Shown here: positions 45,638 through 55,956 of the stretch, piece by piece | Position numbering within the stretch: position 1 is the first letter of the stretch | Layout: the number at the start of each line of letters is the position of its first letter | Origin: Chitinophagales bacterium | Lineage (GTDB): Bacteria > Bacteroidota > Bacteroidia > Chitinophagales > Chitinophagaceae | Direction: 5' to 3' | DNA: 64,000 bases | Assembly: GCA_017303415.1 (NCBI GenBank) | Contig: JAFLBJ010000001.1 | Coordinates: 930,001 to 994,000 of the forward strand | Made by a program: the position numbers and the translations under genes | Notes under the pieces: generated by a model | Databases searched by the model: none | Seen by the model: the letters and a program-made list of their open reading frames with translations, nothing else | Told to the model about the DNA's origin: nothing

Positions 45638-47044
45638 TTACAATCCTCCCGTAGCCCAGGTAATCGCATAACCTGTTTTGAAAAACTTAGCCCTCAGTTC
45701 CTGCAGTTTCTGCAGGGCCTCGAGGGTTTTGTTTTCGCGGGTATTGACCAGAAACAGGGAGCTTTCCCCGGATTCAAATCGCAACTCTTCCGCTTTTTGC
45801 AGGGCCAGATAGTTTCGATAGGCCTGTTCCTGGATACGGATCTGTTGCTGCAGGGTCTTCCATTCATTATAGTATGACCTGAGTTTATTGCCGATCTCGA
45901 GTTCTTTTTGATCCTGTTGCCAACGGGTCTCATCGATCTTGAGTTTGGCCTTGCGGTATTCCCCACGTCCTTCTGAAAGTCGCAAGGGGATACCCAGGGT
46001 AAGCCCATATTGGAAACTGTTTTCAAACAAAGGGCCGGTGGCCGTTTTTAAAATATCATATCCCTTTCCCAGTTGGTTGTATTTAAAATCCACGGTAGGC
46101 AATAACCCCTGAAATTTCAATTTCTTCTCTACATCCAACGCTTTGAGTTTGTAATCGTACACTCGTAAAACAGGATGTTGGGTCCTGGTGATTTCCAGCA
46201 AAGAATCCAGTCGGGGTTCGGCGATAAGGTTGGTATTGATCGCCTGCCATTCACCCGAAGGACGAACAGTGGCTGGTAGTTCGTAAGGTGTACCCTTATC
46301 TGTCCATAAAAAAGTGGATAATAATAAACCTGCATTTCGAAATTCAAGCAAGGCCTGGTCCCGCAGGTATTCAAAATTCTGAAGCTGGGCAAGTGCCTCT
46401 GTGGTGTCTACGGCAGCGCGATCACCCAGCAGATAAGCATTCCTCACCAGGGTCAATCTTTTCCGGTTTACTTCTACAGCATCTTCCAGTATTTTATATT
46501 GCTGAAACTGTTTGGCCCATTCCCAATAAGCCTCCATGGCGTTCAGAAAAAGATCGTTCAACAGCATGCGTCTTTCCTGTTCAGACGCCTCCTGAAAGAT
46601 CTGAGCGGTTTTTAACGCTGCCCGCCTTTTATCCATCAAAAGATTCTTGGCCAGTGGTACGGATAAACCAATATAACTGGTTTCGCCACTTGTTTCTGTT
46701 GGATCGGTACGTGTTCCTGAAAGGTATTCCAATCCAGCCTCCACTTCGATCCCAAACCAGGTGGGGATATTGACCGAGGGGCGGTTATAATAGTAATAAT
46801 CGGATCCGTCGAAGGTCTTTTGCGCGGATGTATTTTTTAAATAGGGGTCAAAGGCTCCCCGGGATATGGTGATATCCGCCTTAGCCTTTTCCACCAAGAT
46901 ATCCGCTTGTTTGGCCACCGGGTGAAGTGTGCGAATGATCTGCAGCACTTCTTCGGGGGCAAGCGTTGGGCCACCTGACTGTGCCCAAAGCCTGTTTATA
47001 TTTCCTGAAAGGAATAATAGTATTAAGAAAATTAATTTTTTCAT
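45638..47044 (-). CDS. TolC-family outer-membrane efflux protein
   Basis: The 468-residue protein has a signal peptide ending NRLWAQ (about residue 22). Two repeats of long helices (TolC fold) follow, with coiled-coil segments such as KTAQIFQEASEQERRMLLND and RVYDYKLKALDVEKKLKFQGL. TolC forms the outer-membrane duct for type I secretion and efflux. It is the last gene of an operon that also encodes HlyD-like and ABC proteins. A heptad-type tract (TCAATAA, TTAATAA, TTAGTAA, TCAGTCA) lies in the 67-base gap before it. Confidence 0.9.
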   Translation of the reverse strand: MKKLIFLILLFLSGNINRLWAQSGGPTLAPEEVLQIIRTLHPVAKQADILVEKAKADITISRGAFDPYLKNTSAQKTFDGSDYYYYNRPSVNIPTWFGIEVEAGLEYLSGTRTDPTETSGETSYIGLSVPLAKNLLMDKRRAALKTAQIFQEASEQERRMLLNDLFLNAMEAYWEWAKQFQQYKILEDAVEVNRKRLTLVRNAYLLGDRAAVDTTEALAQLQNFEYLRDQALLEFRNAGLLLSTFLWTDKGTPYELPATVRPSGEWQAINTNLIAEPRLDSLLEITRTQHPVLRVYDYKLKALDVEKKLKFQGLLPTVDFKYNQLGKGYDILKTATGPLFENSFQYGLTLGIPLRLSEGRGEYRKAKLKIDETRWQQDQKELEIGNKLRSYYNEWKTLQQQIRIQEQAYRNYLALQKAEELRFESGESSLFLVNTRENKTLEALQKLQELRAKFFKTGYAITWATGGL

Positions 47045-47066
47045 CCTGGTTGAGGTTAATGCACAA

Positions 47067-47094
47067 TCAATAATTAATAATTAGTAATCAGTCA
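47067..47094. repeat. Single-arm heptad tract, TCAATAA type
   Basis: Four units in register (TCAATAA, TTAATAA, TTAGTAA, TCAGTCA) sit between the HlyD-like stop and the TolC-like start. They match the right arm of the 43971-44052 array in unit sequence. A second arm is not clear, so this may be a worn or half array. Confidence 0.6.
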
Positions 47095-47111
47095 CTCGTT
47101 CAGTGCTATTA

Positions 47112-48401
47112 CTACTTCGTTTTATAATAGTCAGGCGGAAACCCATTGATGTTTCGCCACAATTCATACCAAACAGGCACATCTTTCAATAAGGCAATGC
47201 CTTGTGCGCCAGCTCCGATCTTGAGTTCCCTGGGCCAGGGTTTATCAGCCGGGTCTTCTTTCACCAGCACCCTGAACCGGCCATTGGCGCTTACATTACT
47301 TTCCACGGCTACGATCTCTCCGCCAAATGTTCCTGAGGAAGCGCTTGGCCAGCCACTGAATACAATGGCTGGAAACCCATCAAACAGAAAACGCACTTTT
47401 TGTCCGGGTGCAAGCAGAGGAAGATCGAGGGGTTGAACAAACATCTCCACCGCAAAGGAGATCTGATCGGGTACGATCTCCGCGATCATGTCCCCATCTT
47501 TCACATACTCACCAATACCGGCTTTTTGTGCTTTGACAATCTGGCCACTTTGTGGAGCCAGAATGTAATACATTCCGTTTCGGATGGAATAACTGGCATA
47601 CAGGTTTTGGAGTTTGGCAATTTCCGCTTGTCCACCGGCAATTTGGGTGAGTGATTGAAATTGCTCGCCCTGTGCCTTGGCCACTTTCTCCGCATTTTCC
47701 TGTTGCAGTGCGTTCATCTCAATACGGGTAATGGTGATCTCCTGTTTTGTATTGGCCAGTTTGTTTTCGGCACTGATCTTTTTTGCCAGCGCGTTCTGAT
47801 AAAGTTGATTTCTGGTTTCCAATTGGGTAAGGGAAACGAGACCACTATCATACATTTTTTTCTGTCGATTGAATTGAACCGTGCTGATCTGGAGTTCATT
47901 GTTGGCTGCCGCTGCTTCCGCACTATCGGCCTGAACCTTTAATTCCAATTGAAGAAGTTTGTTACTCAGTTGATCCAATTTCAGGGTCAGGCCATTGTTG
48001 ATGGCACCGATCTGTTGCTGGGTGGCAGCTACTTTGTCTTTATAATATTCCACCGACATTTCCTTTCCGGTCAATTGCTCTTTGGTACGGTCAAGTAATT
48101 GGGGGTCCAGATAATCAGCTTTTACCTCCGTGAGTTGTACAAGTGTATCACCGGCTTTTACATAATCACCTTCCTTGATATACCATTTAATGACCCGTCC
48201 GCCGATGATGGTATTCACCTGCTGGGGACGCTGGTTCTGGTACAAGGTGGTTACCTGGCCCTTGGCGCGGATATTTTGTGTCCAGGGAAGAAAAAGGAAG
48301 AGGACAAATATGCCCATGCAAACCAAAAACCAGATCCTCACTCGGCTTTGCCGGTTGTGGAGGTAGATATGATCGTAGGATCGTATAGAACTCGTTGTCA
48401 T
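47112..48401 (-). CDS. HlyD-family membrane fusion protein
   Basis: I start at MTTSSIRSYDHIYLHNRQ (48399-48401), giving 429 residues. A longer frame to 48470 adds a Ser/Asn-rich stretch that runs into the ABC gene. It has one TM helix (about 22-42) and a lipoyl-like half (GGRVIKWYIKEGDYVKAGDT). Long periplasmic coiled coils (about 110-260) follow, then the second lipoyl half (ILAPQSGQIVKAQKAGIGEYVKDG) and beta-barrel segments. It bridges the inner-membrane transporter and TolC. It lies 17 bases after the ABC gene. Confidence 0.92.
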   Translation of the reverse strand: MTTSSIRSYDHIYLHNRQSRVRIWFLVCMGIFVLFLFLPWTQNIRAKGQVTTLYQNQRPQQVNTIIGGRVIKWYIKEGDYVKAGDTLVQLTEVKADYLDPQLLDRTKEQLTGKEMSVEYYKDKVAATQQQIGAINNGLTLKLDQLSNKLLQLELKVQADSAEAAAANNELQISTVQFNRQKKMYDSGLVSLTQLETRNQLYQNALAKKISAENKLANTKQEITITRIEMNALQQENAEKVAKAQGEQFQSLTQIAGGQAEIAKLQNLYASYSIRNGMYYILAPQSGQIVKAQKAGIGEYVKDGDMIAEIVPDQISFAVEMFVQPLDLPLLAPGQKVRFLFDGFPAIVFSGWPSASSGTFGGEIVAVESNVSANGRFRVLVKEDPADKPWPRELKIGAGAQGIALLKDVPVWYELWRNINGFPPDYYKTK

Positions 48402-48418
48402 TTTTTGTTGGTTGTTGT

Positions 48419-50077
48419 TTATTGAATGGTTTGAATCCGCCCATCTTCCAGGTGAATGATCTTTGTACACTGGTTGATGAATTGATTATCATTATTTACC
48501 ACCACCACGGTCGTATCTTTTAATCCCAGTAGCAGGTCCATCACCTGTTGGCGATAGGTATCTGCCATATTATTCCAGGGATCTTCTAAAAGGAGGAGGC
48601 GCGGATTGGAGGCCAATGCACGGACCAGTAGAATTTTATGGATGACATTTCTTGCCAACCGGTTACCGGTGGGATCAAGGGGTGTGTCATATCCTTCCTT
48701 TAACCCATTGATGAATTCACTCAAGCCGGTTCGATTGGCCAGGTCAACGATATATTCCTTCTTGATCGATTCATTACCCAGGGTGATGTTTTCCCAAATG
48801 GTTCCCTGAAAAATATCCTGTTGGTTTAAAAGAATACCCGTTTGCGCCCGGATCGATGCCAGCTCATAATTCCCCAGGGGGATATCATCCAGCAGGATGG
48901 ACCCTTCGAAATCGGTATATATACCGGTCATCAACCGAAGCAGGGTTGATTTGCCGCTGCTTTCTTTTCCGGTAATGCTGATCTTTTCACCTGGTTGAAT
49001 AAGCAGGTCGATATCATGCAGGATATTCTTTTGTGGTGAAAAGCCAAAAGAGACATTTTGCATTTCCAATTTCAATCCTTTGCCATTGGCGGGTAATTCC
49101 AGGGTGCCGTTATCTTCTACCGGTTTATCGGTGAGTTTAGCCACTTTTTCAACGGAAGTAAGTGTGTCATAAACAGTACCCAGGTTCATGATCAGTTTTT
49201 CCACGGAGTTCAATACAAGCAGGATCACGATCTCGGCCGCAATGAATTGTCCGATGGTCAGTTGCTGATTGATCATCAGCATGGTACCTACAATGAGCAT
49301 GGCGGCAGTGATCACTGTTTTGAAGATCACGAGGACATGGTATTGAAAAAGCAGGATGCGAAAGTGATTGTTCTTTGAGTCCAGGTAACCGATCACATAT
49401 TCATCGGTCTTCTTCAGGTGCATATCATTCTTGCGGGCGAGTTTCATCGATTTGATCACCCGCGCGATCTCTTCGAGCCAGCCGGCTACTTTATACTTGT
49501 AGGAGCTTTCATTCAAGCTGGTTTCCAAGCCTGAACTTCCGGTATAGCGAAGAATGAGCCAGAGCACCAGTACCAGGATAGATCCAAACAGGATAAAGGC
49601 CGGGTGGTAAAAGGAAAGAAGGATCAACCCAAACAGGATCTGGATAGTGGCGGTGGGAATATCCAACAGGATCTTTGACAGGCTTTTTTGTAAAACAGGT
49701 ACCTCAAAAAACCGGTTGACCAGTTCGGGAAGATAGACCGCATCATTTTTTTTCAGGTCAAGTCTTGGGATATGCGTGGCAAAAGCAAAGGCGTAGCGTA
49801 CAAAGATCTTTTGCTGAATTTTTTCGATGATCTTCATTTGGTTCACCTGCATGAGACCAACCGCCAATACACCGGCTACGACCAACGAGATAAGAATAAC
49901 GAGTGAGGCGCGCATGGAGGCACCCAATACATAGCTGATGATGGCCTGAATTCCCAACGGCAGGGAAAGTTGTATTAAGCCATTCAACACGGCATAAAAA
50001 TAAATGGCCGTAATTTCTTTACGTTCCAGTTTGACCAGGTTCAATATCCTGGCCACCGGGTTCAATTTCGGAGGCAT
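48419..50077 (-). CDS. ABC exporter (TM-NBD) with atypical catalytic motifs
   Basis: The 552-residue protein has a six-helix TM domain (about 20-300) and an ATPase domain (about 330-550), without an N-terminal C39 peptidase. Walker A is intact (ITGKESSGKSTLLRLM), and a Q-loop Gln is visible in LLNQQDIFQGTIWENITLG. Where LSGGQ would be there is NRLARNVIHKILLVRAL. The Walker B end reads LLLLEDPWN (Glu and Asp swapped), and the switch His is replaced in TVVVVNNDNQF. I checked the codons of the signature region. HlyD and TolC genes follow, so an export role is likely, but ATP hydrolysis may be slow or dependent on a partner. Confidence 0.88.
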   Translation of the reverse strand: MPPKLNPVARILNLVKLERKEITAIYFYAVLNGLIQLSLPLGIQAIISYVLGASMRASLVILISLVVAGVLAVGLMQVNQMKIIEKIQQKIFVRYAFAFATHIPRLDLKKNDAVYLPELVNRFFEVPVLQKSLSKILLDIPTATIQILFGLILLSFYHPAFILFGSILVLVLWLILRYTGSSGLETSLNESSYKYKVAGWLEEIARVIKSMKLARKNDMHLKKTDEYVIGYLDSKNNHFRILLFQYHVLVIFKTVITAAMLIVGTMLMINQQLTIGQFIAAEIVILLVLNSVEKLIMNLGTVYDTLTSVEKVAKLTDKPVEDNGTLELPANGKGLKLEMQNVSFGFSPQKNILHDIDLLIQPGEKISITGKESSGKSTLLRLMTGIYTDFEGSILLDDIPLGNYELASIRAQTGILLNQQDIFQGTIWENITLGNESIKKEYIVDLANRTGLSEFINGLKEGYDTPLDPTGNRLARNVIHKILLVRALASNPRLLLLEDPWNNMADTYRQQVMDLLLGLKDTTVVVVNNDNQFINQCTKIIHLEDGRIQTIQ

Positions 50078-50144
50078 ACAATTATTTTAAGGGAAATGAA
50101 AAAAGGATGGTTTTACCATCGGGTCAACAGGGCATGGGCCCGGA

Positions 50145-50438
50145 TCACAACACCCGGTTGGGAGGGGGTGTATTTTTTTCCAAATAAGGGGTCAAATGCG
50201 GTAAGCCTTTTTCGAGGGAAACGGAGGTTTTTCTTTTGGCTTCAAAAACGGGGCTTGACAAAACAGCCATCGGGTCCTTCTTCTCTTTTTTCTCATCGAC
50301 CGAATTACCTTTATCCTTGTTCTTTTCTTCGTCGATATTGAAAATCAATGTTTTACCAGTATCCAGCATAGAAAACGCCAGGGGTATGACCTGTACAGCC
50401 GAGAAGATGAGCAGCAGGAAAATGGCGATTTTTTTCAT
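50145..50438 (-). CDS. Small exported protein upstream of the ABC exporter
   Basis: The 97-residue protein has a signal peptide (MKKIAIFLLLIFSAVQVIPL). The charged middle is rich in Glu, Asp, Lys and Asn (DEEKNKDKGNSVDEKKEKKD), and a Pro-rich end has THPYLEKN-like sequence. It has no cysteine pair or leader motif that would mark it as a bacteriocin. It is directly ahead of an ABC/HlyD/TolC operon on the same strand, with 67 bases between. It might be a periplasmic helper or a substrate of that machine; the general secretion signal argues against a direct type I substrate. Confidence 0.6.
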   Translation of the reverse strand: MKKIAIFLLLIFSAVQVIPLAFSMLDTGKTLIFNIDEEKNKDKGNSVDEKKEKKDPMAVLSSPVFEAKRKTSVSLEKGLPHLTPYLEKNTPPPNRVL

Positions 50439-50536
50439 GGTTACGGAGTATAACGCCGGGCATGTAAAAAAGTTTAAGAAAAAGGTGAATTTAACCTCCG
50501 GTTTGGAGGCAGTTTTTACCAGAAAAAGACCGGATA

Positions 50537-52441
50537 TTATCCAATTTGAAATGCCATGCCGATCCCTCTTTCCTCCAGTCTCGCAGCAATTTCCGGAAGG
50601 ATGGCGGGGTCATCAATGGTGGAGGGCACCGAGTAGGCTTGCCCATCGGCAATATGACGTATGGTTTTGCGCAATATCTTCCCGCTTCGTGTTTTGGGCA
50701 GGCGTTTTACAATGGCCGCATTACGGAAGTAAGCCACTGCACCAATTTTTTCACGGATCAAGGCGACCAGCTCCTCTTCCAGTTCTGGCTCAGCGATTGT
50801 TTTGCCATCTTTTAGTACCACCAGGGCAACTGGTCTTTGCCCGCGGAGTTCATCGGCAATACCCATAACGGCACATTCGGCAATGGCAGGGTGGGTAGCC
50901 ACCAATTCTTCCATTTCACCGGTACTCAACCGGTGGCCGCTTACATTGATCACATCATCCACCCTTCCCATAATATAACAATAGCCATCTTCATCCATAT
51001 AACCTCCATCACCGGTTTGATAATAGCCGGGGAAGTGCTGGAGATAACCGGCAATGAATCGGTCATCGTTGTTCCATAGCGTGGGCAGGCAACCGGGTGG
51101 CAAAGGGAGTTTGACCGCAATGAAACCTTCTTTCCCTTTTTCGAGTTCCTCCCCATCATCGGAAATAATATGCACCTCATATCCGCAAACGGGTAGTCCG
51201 GCAGAACCTGCTTTTGCCGGTATAGATTCCACACCCATCATGATCCCTACCATGGGCCAGCCTGTTTCGGTTTGCCACCAATGGTCAATAACCGGTTTCT
51301 GCAACAGGTCCTTTATCCAATGGTAGGTGGCGGGATCGCAGCGCTCGCCAGCCAGAAACAAATGGCGCAGTGACGAGATATCATACTTTTTTAGTTCATC
51401 TCCTTCATGGTCTTCTTTCCGTATGGCCCGTATCGCGGTAGGTGCTGTAAAAAGTACATTTACTCCATGTTGCTCTATAACGCGCCAAAATGCACCGGCA
51501 TCCGGAGTACGAATGGGTTTGCCTTCGTACAATACACTGGTGCATCCCTGTAATAGCGGGCCATATACTATATAACTATGCCCGACCACCCAGCCAACAT
51601 CACTCGCGGCCCAGTACACATCACCCGGTTTTGTATTGTAAAAATGATCCATGCTGAATTTTAACGCGGTGGCATAACCGCCATGGTCCCGAATAATGCC
51701 CTTTGGTTTACCGGTGGTGCCTGAAGTATAGAGAATATAGAGAGGGTCAGTAGACAAAACGGGAACCGGATCGGCTTCCTTATCCCCGATCAGTGTATTA
51801 AAATCGATCTCAAAGGGCGCTTCCAATACGTCCTCACTGCCCGGTCGCTCATAAACAATTTTATATAAAGGTTTATGATTGGCTTCAACAATGGCCCTAT
51901 CCACCAGGGGCTTATAGTGTATGTATTTATCAAATTCGATCCCATAACTGGCCGTGATAATGGCTTTAGGATGTGCATCATCGATACGCATGGCGAGTTC
52001 ATGGGGTGCAAATCCGCCAAATACCACCGAGTGGATCGCGCCGATTCGGGCGCAGGCCAACATCGCGACTACTGCTTCGGGTATCATCGGCATATAGATA
52101 ATGACCGTATCTCCCCTTCCAATACCCAGGGACTGTAACCCTGCGGCAAATTTTGCCACATAGGTTTTTAATGCGGTGTAGGTATACGTTTGAATGGTAT
52201 GGGCTACCGGGGAATCATATACAAGAGCCAACTGATCTCCCCGGCCCTGATGGATCTGATCGTCGAGACAAAGCTGCGCCATGTTGATCTCTCCATCGCA
52301 GAACCAACGATAAAACCCTTTTTCATTTTGAGAAAGAATTTTTTCGGGATGTTTATACCAATGCAATTGAGCGGCCTGGCGTTGCCAGAATTCCTCTTTG
52401 TGCTCAATGCTGTCTTTATAAAGGGAGCGGTATTTTTCCAT
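50537..52441 (-). CDS. Propionyl/acetyl-CoA synthetase-like acyl-CoA ligase
   Basis: The 634-residue AMP-forming ligase makes acyl-CoA from a short-chain acid, ATP and CoA. It shows ILYTSGTTGKPKGI (phosphate loop, about residue 232), HWWQTETGWPMVG with the Trp that closes the acyl pocket in acetyl/propionyl enzymes, TGDGGYMDEDGYCYIMGRVD, and LPKTRSGKILRK with the lysine that is acetylated for control. The WWQTETGWPMVG context and the IIRDHGGYATA stretch are closer to propionyl-CoA synthetases (PrpE/ACSS3) than to Acs. It lies 127 bases after a response regulator gene and on the same strand. Confidence 0.9.
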   Translation of the reverse strand: MEKYRSLYKDSIEHKEEFWQRQAAQLHWYKHPEKILSQNEKGFYRWFCDGEINMAQLCLDDQIHQGRGDQLALVYDSPVAHTIQTYTYTALKTYVAKFAAGLQSLGIGRGDTVIIYMPMIPEAVVAMLACARIGAIHSVVFGGFAPHELAMRIDDAHPKAIITASYGIEFDKYIHYKPLVDRAIVEANHKPLYKIVYERPGSEDVLEAPFEIDFNTLIGDKEADPVPVLSTDPLYILYTSGTTGKPKGIIRDHGGYATALKFSMDHFYNTKPGDVYWAASDVGWVVGHSYIVYGPLLQGCTSVLYEGKPIRTPDAGAFWRVIEQHGVNVLFTAPTAIRAIRKEDHEGDELKKYDISSLRHLFLAGERCDPATYHWIKDLLQKPVIDHWWQTETGWPMVGIMMGVESIPAKAGSAGLPVCGYEVHIISDDGEELEKGKEGFIAVKLPLPPGCLPTLWNNDDRFIAGYLQHFPGYYQTGDGGYMDEDGYCYIMGRVDDVINVSGHRLSTGEMEELVATHPAIAECAVMGIADELRGQRPVALVVLKDGKTIAEPELEEELVALIREKIGAVAYFRNAAIVKRLPKTRSGKILRKTIRHIADGQAYSVPSTIDDPAILPEIAARLEERGIGMAFQIG

Positions 52442-52568
52442 GGTGCAAATCGTTACCTACAAGGTACAGCAGGCAGCTTGCAGATGGAGGGGAAGTATAC
52501 CAAATAACCAGAAAATTGGCCTCGAGAGGGTAGAATAGCAGACCCTGGATTATGCTTTCCGGTGGTGA

Positions 52569-52943
52569 TTATTCATTCACCAGGTCCTGCATTTGTTTCA
52601 GCAACTGTCTTGTGCTAAATGGCTTGGTTATGTAGAGGGAGGCGCCGAGGTCGTATCCCTTTTGGATATCTGATTCTTTAGATTTGGCGCTCATGAAAAC
52701 CACTTTGGCATCTTTGAGTTTTTTGTGGCTCTTGATATGTTTACAGATCGCATATCCATCCACATCGGGCATCATGATATCAAGCAGGACGATCTGTGGA
52801 ACTTGTTTTTCAACCAAATCGAGGGCTTCGGTGCCATTGCGGGCAACCATGACGTCAAAGCCATTTTTTTTCAATAAAAATTCAAGCGACATCAGGATGT
52901 AGGGATCATCATCTACGACCAGTATTTTTTTTGAATCACTCAC
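52569..52943 (-). CDS. Single-domain response regulator
   Basis: The 124-residue receiver domain has the acidic pocket Asp in VVDDDPYILM, the phospho-acceptor Asp in VLLDIMMPDVDGYAI (about residue 54), a Ser in VFMSAKS and the Lys of YITKPFS. There is no output domain, so it may act by binding another protein or as a phosphate sink. It follows the fused symporter-kinase gene by 13 bases and is probably its partner. Confidence 0.94.
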   Translation of the reverse strand: MSDSKKILVVDDDPYILMSLEFLLKKNGFDVMVARNGTEALDLVEKQVPQIVLLDIMMPDVDGYAICKHIKSHKKLKDAKVVFMSAKSKESDIQKGYDLGASLYITKPFSTRQLLKQMQDLVNE

Positions 52944-52956
52944 GGTTCAAACAATA

Positions 52957-55665
52957 TTATTGATGGATCGGGAGTGTAAAGATAAAGCGGGAACCCTTTC
53001 CTTCTTCACTTTCCACACCAATTTTGCCATTATGCATCTCCACGATCTTCTTACAGATGGCCAGTCCAAGTCCCGAGCCCTGTGGTTTTTTCAGGGTCTG
53101 GTTTCGGGCCTGGAAGAACTTGTCAAAAATGAGTTCGTGTAGTTCCGGGGGTATGCCTTTCCCGTTATCTTCCACCCATACCTGCCATTCGTCGTGGTTG
53201 CTATGAACGGATATTTTGATCTCTCCCTTACCTTCCTCTACAAATTTGATGGCATTGGAAAGCAGGTTATACATCACTTGTTGGATCAGGTCGGCATCAC
53301 ACCGCAGGAGGATCATGGAATCGGGGATCTGTTTACGTATGACCACTCCTTTTTCTGAAGCAAGGGGGCTGATGGCACGGATACTGTCTTCGATCAAAAC
53401 ATTCAACATGACATTTGACAGATCGAGTTTTTGGCGTCCACTTTCATAACGCTCCAGGTTGAGCACCTGGGTGATCAGGTGGCTGAGTCGTTCTGTTTCG
53501 CGGATGATGCCGGAAAGAAAATGCTGTCTTTCCCCGTCCTCCATGTCCGAGTGATCATGCAGTATCTCGGCCATGGCCCTGATAGAGGTGAGGGGTGTAC
53601 GGAGTTCATGGGTGACGGTATAAAGGAATTCATCCTTCATCATGTCCATATCCTTCAATTGCTCATTTACCTGTGTGAGCTGGTCTGTTGCTTTTTGAAG
53701 CTCCGAGGATTTACGACGCAATTCCTTGTTCAGTTCCATCATCTGTTGTGACTCACGCAGGATATGCAACACTTCGCTGATCTTGAGTTCTTCTTCCTTG
53801 GTAACACTGCTTACCATGATACGGGCGGACGCAGAGCCGATCACTCCACTGAGTACCTTTTCGGCAAATGCGACCAGTCTTGGATCTGCCTTTTTTGACT
53901 CCATCGATATTTTATGCCTTTGGGCATAGTTGACCAGTATCTTGTCGGCCCGTTCTTCGCCCAAAAAATTTCGCAACAGTGAATTCAGGTCCGGCAGATA
54001 GGCTGTTCCCTTCCAGATCACACTATTGTCTGATTCGGCTGAATGGCGAAATATATCGACAAAAATTTCTCCCTGATAGATCTCCCGTGCAGATTTTTCG
54101 CTGTTGAGCGATACGGAAACAAAGACAACCAAATTGAACAACATACTCCAGAAAAAGCAATGCGTAACAATGTCCATTCCTTCCATACCAAAAAGGGAAT
54201 GGGGTTTGAGCCAGGAGAGTCCGAATAATCCATTTTCAAGAATATCCTTGCTGATGATCCCCGCGTTGGCCATGGAAGGTATGACGGCGGTAAAGAACCA
54301 AATGGCAAATCCGGTAAGGATACCTGCCATGGCTCCTTTTTGGGACGCATGCTTCCAGTAGATTCCTCCAATGATGCTTGGTGCCAGTTGTGCTACCGCA
54401 GCAAAAGAAATCATACCGATGGAGACCAGGGTGAAATGTTGCGCCACCAACTTGTCGTACAAATAGGCAAGGGCGATGATCAGCAGAATACTAAATCGGC
54501 GGATGTTCAGGATGGTCCCTGTCATTTGCCGGTCACCCCTAGTTTTAAAATTTTTGGTACTCAACAGCAAGGGCGTGGCAATATTATTACTCACCATGGT
54601 ACTAATAGCGATCGTTTCAACGATGATCATGCTGGTGGCTGCTGAAAAACCTCCAATGAAAATGAGAATACTTAACAGACCCGCGCCTTGCTGAAGAGGT
54701 AAGGCTAAAACATAGGTATCTGCATTTACCCCGGCGCCAAGCAACAACTTTCCACCGAAGGCGATGGGAAGAACAAAGATATTTATGAGTAATAGGTACA
54801 AGGGGAAAAGCCAGATAGCTTTCCGGACATGGCTCTCCTGCACATTTTCCACTACACCCAATTGAAACTGCCGTGGAAGAAGCAGGATGGCGAGCATGGA
54901 CAGCAATATATACCCCGACCATTGGGTATAGGAAGTATTTCCTTCCATTTTAAAAAGATGGGATAGGGAAAGGTCATTCCCGGCCTTGGAAAAGATATCG
55001 CCAAAACCATTGAATACGCCATAGGTTACAAAAATTCCTGCGGCCAGGAAGGCCACCAGCTTGATGACCGATTCAAAGGCGATAGCGGCTACCAATCCTT
55101 CGTGTTTCTCGGAAGCATCTATGGAACGGGTGCCAAATAAAATGATGAAAAAACTCAAAGCCAGCGAGAGGTAAAGGGCTTTATCCTGCAGGATATTTCC
55201 AAGTCCCTGTGAATCGGTGGTAGTGCCTGAAAGCACATCCATACTGAGCGAGATCGCTTTTAGTTGCAGGGCGATATAAGGAATAATACCGGCCACACAG
55301 AGCAATGTAACCGCTACCGCAAGGGAGAAATTCTTTCCGTACCGGGTAGAGATCAGGTCAGCAATGCTGTTGATGCGCTGGGTTTTGCAAATTCGGATGA
55401 CCTTACGCAGAACAGGCCAGAAGAGGGCCGCCATAATGGTAGGGCCAATATACACTGAGAGAAAGATCAATCCCTGTTTGGAGGCCTGTCCCACACTTCC
55501 ATAATAGGTCCAGGCAGTACAGTACACTGCCAGGGAAAGTGCGTATACATAGGGATTGTTTATCAGACTTTTTCCACCACGTTGCCGCCGCTCGGCATAA
55601 TACGCGATCCCAAATAGCAGGCAAAGATAGCCAAGGGCGCTAATGATGACGATCCAGTTGTTCAT
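52957..55665 (-). CDS. Sodium:solute symporter fused to a histidine kinase
   Basis: The 902-residue protein has an N-terminal SSS-type transporter domain (about 1-520, some 13 TM helices, with [20 protein letters not shown]). After a short linker a coiled coil (about 640-670, [18 protein letters not shown]) leads to a HisKA domain with the H-box [18 protein letters not shown]. The HATPase has [17 protein letters not shown] and [11 protein letters not shown]. This build occurs in CbrA-like sensors, where uptake or binding of a solute controls the kinase. The neighbours (acyl-CoA ligases, organic-acid carrier) suggest a short-chain acid as the signal. It overlaps the small upstream gene by four bases. 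Confidence 0.93.
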   Translation of the reverse strand: MNNWIVIISALGYLCLLFGIAYYAERRQRGGKSLINNPYVYALSLAVYCTAWTYYGSVGQASKQGLIFLSVYIGPTIMAALFWPVLRKVIRICKTQRINSIADLISTRYGKNFSLAVAVTLLCVAGIIPYIALQLKAISLSMDVLSGTTTDSQGLGNILQDKALYLSLALSFFIILFGTRSIDASEKHEGLVAAIAFESVIKLVAFLAAGIFVTYGVFNGFGDIFSKAGNDLSLSHLFKMEGNTSYTQWSGYILLSMLAILLLPRQFQLGVVENVQESHVRKAIWLFPLYLLLINIFVLPIAFGGKLLLGAGVNADTYVLALPLQQGAGLLSILIFIGGFSAATSMIIVETIAISTMVSNNIATPLLLSTKNFKTRGDRQMTGTILNIRRFSILLIIALAYLYDKLVAQHFTLVSIGMISFAAVAQLAPSIIGGIYWKHASQKGAMAGILTGFAIWFFTAVIPSMANAGIISKDILENGLFGLSWLKPHSLFGMEGMDIVTHCFFWSMLFNLVVFVSVSLNSEKSAREIYQGEIFVDIFRHSAESDNSVIWKGTAYLPDLNSLLRNFLGEERADKILVNYAQRHKISMESKKADPRLVAFAEKVLSGVIGSASARIMVSSVTKEEELKISEVLHILRESQQMMELNKELRRKSSELQKATDQLTQVNEQLKDMDMMKDEFLYTVTHELRTPLTSIRAMAEILHDHSDMEDGERQHFLSGIIRETERLSHLITQVLNLERYESGRQKLDLSNVMLNVLIEDSIRAISPLASEKGVVIRKQIPDSMILLRCDADLIQQVMYNLLSNAIKFVEEGKGEIKISVHSNHDEWQVWVEDNGKGIPPELHELIFDKFFQARNQTLKKPQGSGLGLAICKKIVEMHNGKIGVESEEGKGSRFIFTLPIHQ

Positions 55666-55877
55666 GCTTCTTTGCGGGGTTTATTACCTCTGCGCTCCGC
55701 ATTTCGGTAGAGCAGGATGATGCCAAAGATCCAGGCTCCAAAAATATAAATAAAGGATGCCGGTATACCGCGAAAAGTGATGGGTTTATCGGCGAGGCTG
55801 ATGAGGGGATAGGAAAAGAGTGCCGTCAATAAAATGGCAAGAAAGACAAACCGCTGTCGTTTGAGACGGTCGGGCAT
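55662..55877 (-). CDS. Small two-helix membrane protein linked to the symporter-kinase
   Basis: The 71-residue protein has two hydrophobic helices (about 9-27 and 40-58) separated by a short loop with a [11 protein letters not shown] segment, and a basic C-terminal tail [13 protein letters not shown]. The stop overlaps the start of the symporter-kinase gene (ATGA), so the two are translationally coupled. A similar small protein precedes SSS symporters in other bacteria (DUF485 or DUF4212 types). I infer the same kind of partner role. Confidence 0.8.
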   Translation of the reverse strand: MPDRLKRQRFVFLAILLTALFSYPLISLADKPITFRGIPASFIYIFGAWIFGIILLYRNAERRGNKPRKEA

Positions 55878-55911
55878 AGCGCGATTTTAACCAAAAGATA
55901 AGTATAAAAAT

Positions 55912-55945
55912 GAAATAACCGCCATGATCTCATGGCGGTTATTTC
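55912..55945 (-). terminator. Terminator between the small membrane protein operons
   Basis: A 16-bp perfect stem with a two-base centre (GAAATAACCGCCATGA at 55912-55927 and its complement at 55930-55945). The minus-strand side has a T-rich tail. It ends the transporter operon 57.8-56.0 kb and separates it from the symporter-kinase operon. Confidence 0.8.
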
Positions 55946-55956
55946 AAAGCCCGGTA

